Shown: piece after piece, positions 6,926 through 10,121 of the stretch
Layout: every line of letters starts with the position of its first letter
Numbering within the stretch: position 1 is the stretch's first letter
NCBI GenBank assembly: GCA_013314795.1
Contig: JABUEZ010000058.1
Span: forward strand, 1 to 10,121
Source of the DNA: Candidatus Profundicultor aquiphilus
GTDB lineage: Bacteria; Atribacterota; Atribacteria; Atribacterales; Caldatribacteriaceae
Length of the DNA: 10,121 nucleotides
Direction of reading: 5' to 3'
The notes under the pieces: model-generated
Databases searched by the model: none
The model's input: the letters and a program-made list of their open reading frames with translations, nothing else
Told to the model about the DNA's origin: nothing
Made by a program: the position numbers and the translations under genes

Positions 6926-8674
6926 CTATAATCGAAAGAGAATTCCCGCATAAAGGCCGTCAAAAAACACATTGTCAAAAGGTTCAATTGGCCGGCCGGA
7001 AAGGCACTGCCGGTAGCCGAGAACCAGATTCACACGCTTACTGAGGGCAACATGCCCTTCGGCTTCCAGCCATAAGTTACCGGTTTGTCGGTACCACTGG
7101 TAGAGAAGGCTGGCTCGCAGTGAAAAATCCCGATTGTTTCCTTCAAGCTCCAGGAAGACAAAAGAGAGTTCCTGGCTTCCCGAGAGGCGTGCTCCCAGGC
7201 CTGCATGCCAGCCAAGGTGTGGTGCAAGAGATCCCCTTCCTCCGAGGTACAGGGAATAAACGGTGCATGAGGTATCCCCCCAGACCCTGTCCCAGCGCAG
7301 GGCAAGATAGGTGTTTTCTTCCATGGGATAGCGGAGGGTTATTTCCCCCTTACCCTCACCGGAAAAATTAGAGAGCACCTGGCCCTCAATCTGCCATGGT
7401 GAGGCGCTGTCCTGCCCCGAAAAACCGATTCCCAGCCAGGGAGAAAAACTTTCTGCACTGCTCAGGGAAGCGCAGTAAAGGAGGAGATGGTAGTCATAGG
7501 GATGTGAAAACTCCGGGATAACGATTTTGTCTCCCGTGTATTCGGTGCTGGCAATGGTCTCCGAGATGGACGGGCTCTTTTCGTCGACCTGAAGGAGGAC
7601 GATGAGTTCCGTCTTCTCTTTTCGGGAAGGGGTCCTCCGGCGGGAAATCTTCCGGTGCCTTTCCTCCTGTTCTTCCTGTTTGAGTCCGGTGATTGAAACC
7701 ACCGTCCCCTTTTTGAGGACAAGATGGGTCTGGGCCTCGCGCTTCGTAACCGAGAAGCCAGAGCGGCTGGTATTCTGCAGGTCGTTCACCGTGACCGCCA
7801 CATCCATCTCTACCTCATCCTGGTTCACTTTCCGGGGAAGCACCCTGAGGGTGGTCCCCACATCCACCTTTTGGAGTTCTGTTTCGCTCTGAACCGGGTA
7901 ATAGACTTCGCCGGTTGTGGAAACCTCTCCCTCTTCGCCCTCTAATACCAGTACTTCCATTTCTGACCGAAAGCGAATATTCCCTTCCTCTGCGAGACCT
8001 TCGAAATAGGCTTTCAGGGTTTCCAGGCGCTCAAACGGTCCGCCCAGAGTCACCTCGCCCACAGTGACGCCCTTGCCGTTTTTGGGGAGGGAGAAACCGA
8101 GCTTTTTTGCCTCTTTCTTTTTGCACTCCAGAACCAGAGCCTTGACCAGGATATGGGTTTTAGGGGTATCGAGCGCTTTGATTCGCTCGATGACAACCCG
8201 GCGTAGCATCGTATTGCCTGAAACAAGCAGTGTATATTCTCCATGTGGCACGAGGATATCTCTATACTGGGGAAGGGAAGCGATGATTTCCTGGCTTTTC
8301 CGGTATTTGAGGTCGTAGCGCTCGAACTGTTCAATTGTGGCTGAAGGGATGTCCTGAGAGGGAGGTAAACCGATGTAATACACACCGTCGGCCCGAAACC
8401 AGGAAACTCCCGAGCCTTTCAAAATCATGGATAGGGCTTCTTCGAAACGCACATGGTCTTTGCGGAGGTTTACCCTGCCTTTCACCTCTTCCAGAAACAC
8501 CACCTCCACCCCGGCCTGAAAGGCACAGGTGAGGATGGCTTCTTTGCGCTCCACATTGGGGCAGAAAAGGCCAATGAACTCCTTTGCCGAGAGGCAGGGT
8601 GCGAGAATAAAAAACAGGGCTATACCAACCCAGAAACCATACCAAAACTTCTTTTGTTCTGTCATTTCCCTCAT
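6926..8674 (-). CDS. Degenerate secretin-like protein fused to a C-terminal beta-barrel-like domain
   Basis: Outer-membrane or periplasmic protein of 582 aa. The ATG at 8674 overlaps the preceding stop (ATGA); the Met at residue 4 is an alternative. A signal peptide ends near Ala30 (APCLSA). Residues about 35-103 resemble the STN/N0 domain and about 117-170 an N1 ring domain. Residues about 172-365 resemble the secretin domain, with VGTTLRVLPRKV (272-283) and KKGTVVSITGL (321-331). The usual VPxLGDxPxxGxLF gate motif that should follow is absent; a basic stretch (about 339-354, RHRKISRRR and onward) occupies its place. From about 395 to the end are roughly 12 short strand-like segments of alternating polarity with many aromatics, finishing GLYAGILFRL, much like an outer-membrane barrel. 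Whether it still forms a multimeric pore is unknown. The neighbouring secretin suggests a partner or accessory role. Confidence 0.8.
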   Translation of the reverse strand: MREMTEQKKFWYGFWVGIALFFILAPCLSAKEFIGLFCPNVERKEAILTCAFQAGVEVVFLEEVKGRVNLRKDHVRFEEALSMILKGSGVSWFRADGVYYIGLPPSQDIPSATIEQFERYDLKYRKSQEIIASLPQYRDILVPHGEYTLLVSGNTMLRRVVIERIKALDTPKTHILVKALVLECKKKEAKKLGFSLPKNGKGVTVGEVTLGGPFERLETLKAYFEGLAEEGNIRFRSEMEVLVLEGEEGEVSTTGEVYYPVQSETELQKVDVGTTLRVLPRKVNQDEVEMDVAVTVNDLQNTSRSGFSVTKREAQTHLVLKKGTVVSITGLKQEEQEERHRKISRRRTPSRKEKTELIVLLQVDEKSPSISETIASTEYTGDKIVIPEFSHPYDYHLLLYCASLSSAESFSPWLGIGFSGQDSASPWQIEGQVLSNFSGEGKGEITLRYPMEENTYLALRWDRVWGDTSCTVYSLYLGGRGSLAPHLGWHAGLGARLSGSQELSFVFLELEGNNRDFSLRASLLYQWYRQTGNLWLEAEGHVALSKRVNLVLGYRQCLSGRPIEPFDNVFFDGLYAGILFRL

Positions 8675-9864
8675 TCCATAATGGTGGGAGTAATGAGCAT
8701 CACGATATCCTTGTCATCCACGGTGGTTTTTTTGCTGCGGAAAAGCCCTCCGATGAGCGGTAAATCTCCAAGTAAAGGGACTTTGCTTGTGGCAGTCACT
8801 TCGATGAGTTGTCTCAGACCTCCGATGACCAGAGTTTCTCCACTTTTCACCCGCACCGTGGTATTCACCTTACGGCGGCTGATGACTGGCAGCTCCTGGA
8901 TGCCGGAACCGACCACGTTACTCACTTCCGGATTCAGAGAAAGGATGATTTCGTCCTCTCCCACAATGCGGGGGATGACCTTCAGCACCACTCCGGCGGA
9001 AATGGTTTCAAGGCTTGTGGTGGGGTAAGCAGGAGTGCCGGTGGTAATGGCGAAATACTCTTCCCTGATGACACTCATTTCCCCTGTTTCCCCGTCCATC
9101 ACCACTAACCTTGGGTTGGAGCGGATGCGGGCCTTGCCCTCCCGTTCCAGGAAATTGAGGGTGGCCACGATCCGTTCCAGCCTCTGGAAAATCCCTCCGA
9201 TACTGGCCAGTTCCCCGAACTGAAGGCTGTAGGGGCCGGAGGTTACCCCTCCCCATTCAATTCCCAGGTTTTTGGCTTCCTCTCCCGATATTTCGGTCAC
9301 CACGGCATCGAGAACCACCTGTTTGCGAGGACTGTCAACGGCCTGTACCATATCTTCTATCTTTTTGATGATTTCCTCTGGGGCGGTCACCACGATGAAA
9401 TTTTTCCCTTCGATGGCCTTGACAAACTGGGTGTAGTATTCAGGAAGCAGTTTGACAAACTCATCGGCGGCGAGATCCCGAAGCGGAATCCGCACAGTCC
9501 TGGCCATGTTTTTGAAGGCCGGGCTGTCGGTGGTCCCAGCACTCACCAGATAGTAGTCTTCAGTTTTTACGTACGTGAATCCCAGGGGTGCAAGGACCAT
9601 GTCCAGGGCCTTTTCGAGAGGGACCTCGTTGAGTTCCAGGCTCACCACTCCGGAAACGGTGTCATCGGCGAGAATCGGTACCCCTGCCTGGGTGGCAATA
9701 TCCTGCAGGACTTCCCGGATATCAGCGTCAAGGAAAACGTTGGTAATAAGCGGGGGACCACTTTCCTCTGCGTTCTCTTCTTGGGCAAAAAGAGGAAAAG
9801 AAAAAAGTAAAACGGCAAAAAATACCACGGTAACTACCGAATAAACCGCTCCTTTTCTGTGCAT
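8671..9864 (-). CDS. Secretin (type II/III secretion or PilQ-like outer-membrane pore)
   Basis: Forms the multimeric gated pore by which pili or secreted proteins cross the outer membrane. The start chosen is ATG 9864 (397 aa), because AAAGGGGG at 9872-9879 is 7 nt from it, while the ATG at 9870 would sit one base from that site. A signal peptide runs to about Ala27 (PLFA). An STN/N0 domain occupies about 38-108 (DADIREVLQDIATQAGVPI), one N1 domain about 122-178, and the secretin domain about 183-395. That domain includes RIRSNPRLVVMDGE (246-259), KSGETLVIGGL (340-350) and the canonical gate motif VPLLGDLPLIGGLFR (362-376), then VMLITPTI. It is short for a PilQ or GspD, with no AMIN domain and only one N1 repeat. 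It is coupled to the downstream secretin-like gene by an ATGA overlap. Confidence 0.95.
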   Translation of the reverse strand: MHRKGAVYSVVTVVFFAVLLFSFPLFAQEENAEESGPPLITNVFLDADIREVLQDIATQAGVPILADDTVSGVVSLELNEVPLEKALDMVLAPLGFTYVKTEDYYLVSAGTTDSPAFKNMARTVRIPLRDLAADEFVKLLPEYYTQFVKAIEGKNFIVVTAPEEIIKKIEDMVQAVDSPRKQVVLDAVVTEISGEEAKNLGIEWGGVTSGPYSLQFGELASIGGIFQRLERIVATLNFLEREGKARIRSNPRLVVMDGETGEMSVIREEYFAITTGTPAYPTTSLETISAGVVLKVIPRIVGEDEIILSLNPEVSNVVGSGIQELPVISRRKVNTTVRVKSGETLVIGGLRQLIEVTATSKVPLLGDLPLIGGLFRSKKTTVDDKDIVMLITPTIME

Positions 9865-9888
9865 GTCCATACCCCCTTTATATCTTTT

Positions 9889-10121
9889 CTATTCCTTCAG
9901 GAAACACTGGAACCGGAGTTCCCCTTCATAGGTGTCGGGTGGGTCTTCAAGGGTGGTTTCGACATAAAATTCGTTAAGTACAATTTCGATCTCCTCCCCT
10001 CCCGGGAAAGGGCCGATTTCCAGGCCTTTATCAAGCGGGACATACTCTTTATTGTTCTTTTTGAAAATTCGGGAAGGGGGAATCATCCCCCCTTTTTCTC
10101 CCCGAAGGTTTTCGGCGCGGA
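9889..10121 (-). CDS. C-terminal end of an unrecognised protein (5' partial)
   Basis: The frame runs without a stop to the window edge, so this is the last 77 or so residues of a longer protein. The first Met in frame (10086) has GGGGGG directly against it, too close for a ribosome site, so it is likely internal. The sequence includes MIPPSRIFKKN, LEIGPFPGGEEIEIVLNEFYVET and ends ELRFQCFLKE; it is acidic and looks rich in beta strands. No family is recognised. It stops 24 nt before the secretin start with the secretin's ribosome site between them, so both are probably in one operon. In pilus loci the gene before the secretin is often pilO or pilP, but nothing here proves that identity. Confidence 0.65.
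   Translation of the reverse strand, partial: RAENLRGEKGGMIPPSRIFKKNNKEYVPLDKGLEIGPFPGGEEIEIVLNEFYVETTLEDPPDTYEGELRFQCFLKE

Noticed and set aside
8335..9108. Several plus-strand open frames of 65-191 codons opposite the secretin genes
   Set aside because: They are antisense to conserved domains, have no family resemblance and no convincing ribosome sites.
1..10121. tRNA/rRNA genes, CRISPR arrays, insertion sequences, long direct repeats
   Set aside because: Looked for by eye and none found; nearly all sequence is accounted for by coding genes, and the longest gene-free stretch is the 152 nt at 5931-6082, holding the perR control region.

Overview
The window is a dense, gene-packed bacterial segment with no RNA genes, mobile elements, long repeats or CRISPR found. 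The organism is probably a diderm (outer-membrane) anaerobe or thermophile. Two secretin-family proteins and an outer-membrane-like beta-barrel domain point to a diderm. An archaeal-type peroxiredoxin paired with PerR points to an anaerobic or thermophilic lifestyle. TTG and GTG starts are frequent. A lineage such as Atribacterota, or less likely Thermotogota or Dictyoglomota, is my guess and is not proven by the sequence.

Plus strand, 1-4791: the shared energising module of an ECF vitamin/metal importer (ecfA1, cut by the window start; ecfA2; ecfT) is followed by the tRNA pseudouridine synthase truA. Genes overlap by 7 and 44 nt, and the truA start lies within a few bases of the ecfT stop. 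The purine genes purK and purE follow. A good extended -10 element that overlaps the truA stop codon probably starts purKE transcription. The block closes with a perfect 11-bp hairpin at 4790-4817 that serves as a terminator between convergent genes.

Minus strand, 4822-5993: a two-gene peroxide-defence operon, perR then a peroxiredoxin. A near-consensus sigma-70 promoter (TTGACA, 17 bp, TAAAAT) drives it. A Per-box-like palindrome abuts the -35, which suggests PerR autoregulation.

Minus strand, 6083-10121: four genes in transcription order. They are the C-terminal end of an unrecognised protein (runs off the window), a short canonical secretin, a second secretin-like protein fused to a C-terminal beta-barrel-like domain, and a lipoprotein ending in a PKD/Ig-like domain. 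This looks like the outer-membrane end of a type IV pilus or type II secretion-like locus. The fused secretin-like protein is the most unusual object in the window: it lacks the conserved secretin gate motif, has a strongly basic segment in its place, and then continues into about 200 residues of amphipathic strand-like sequence.
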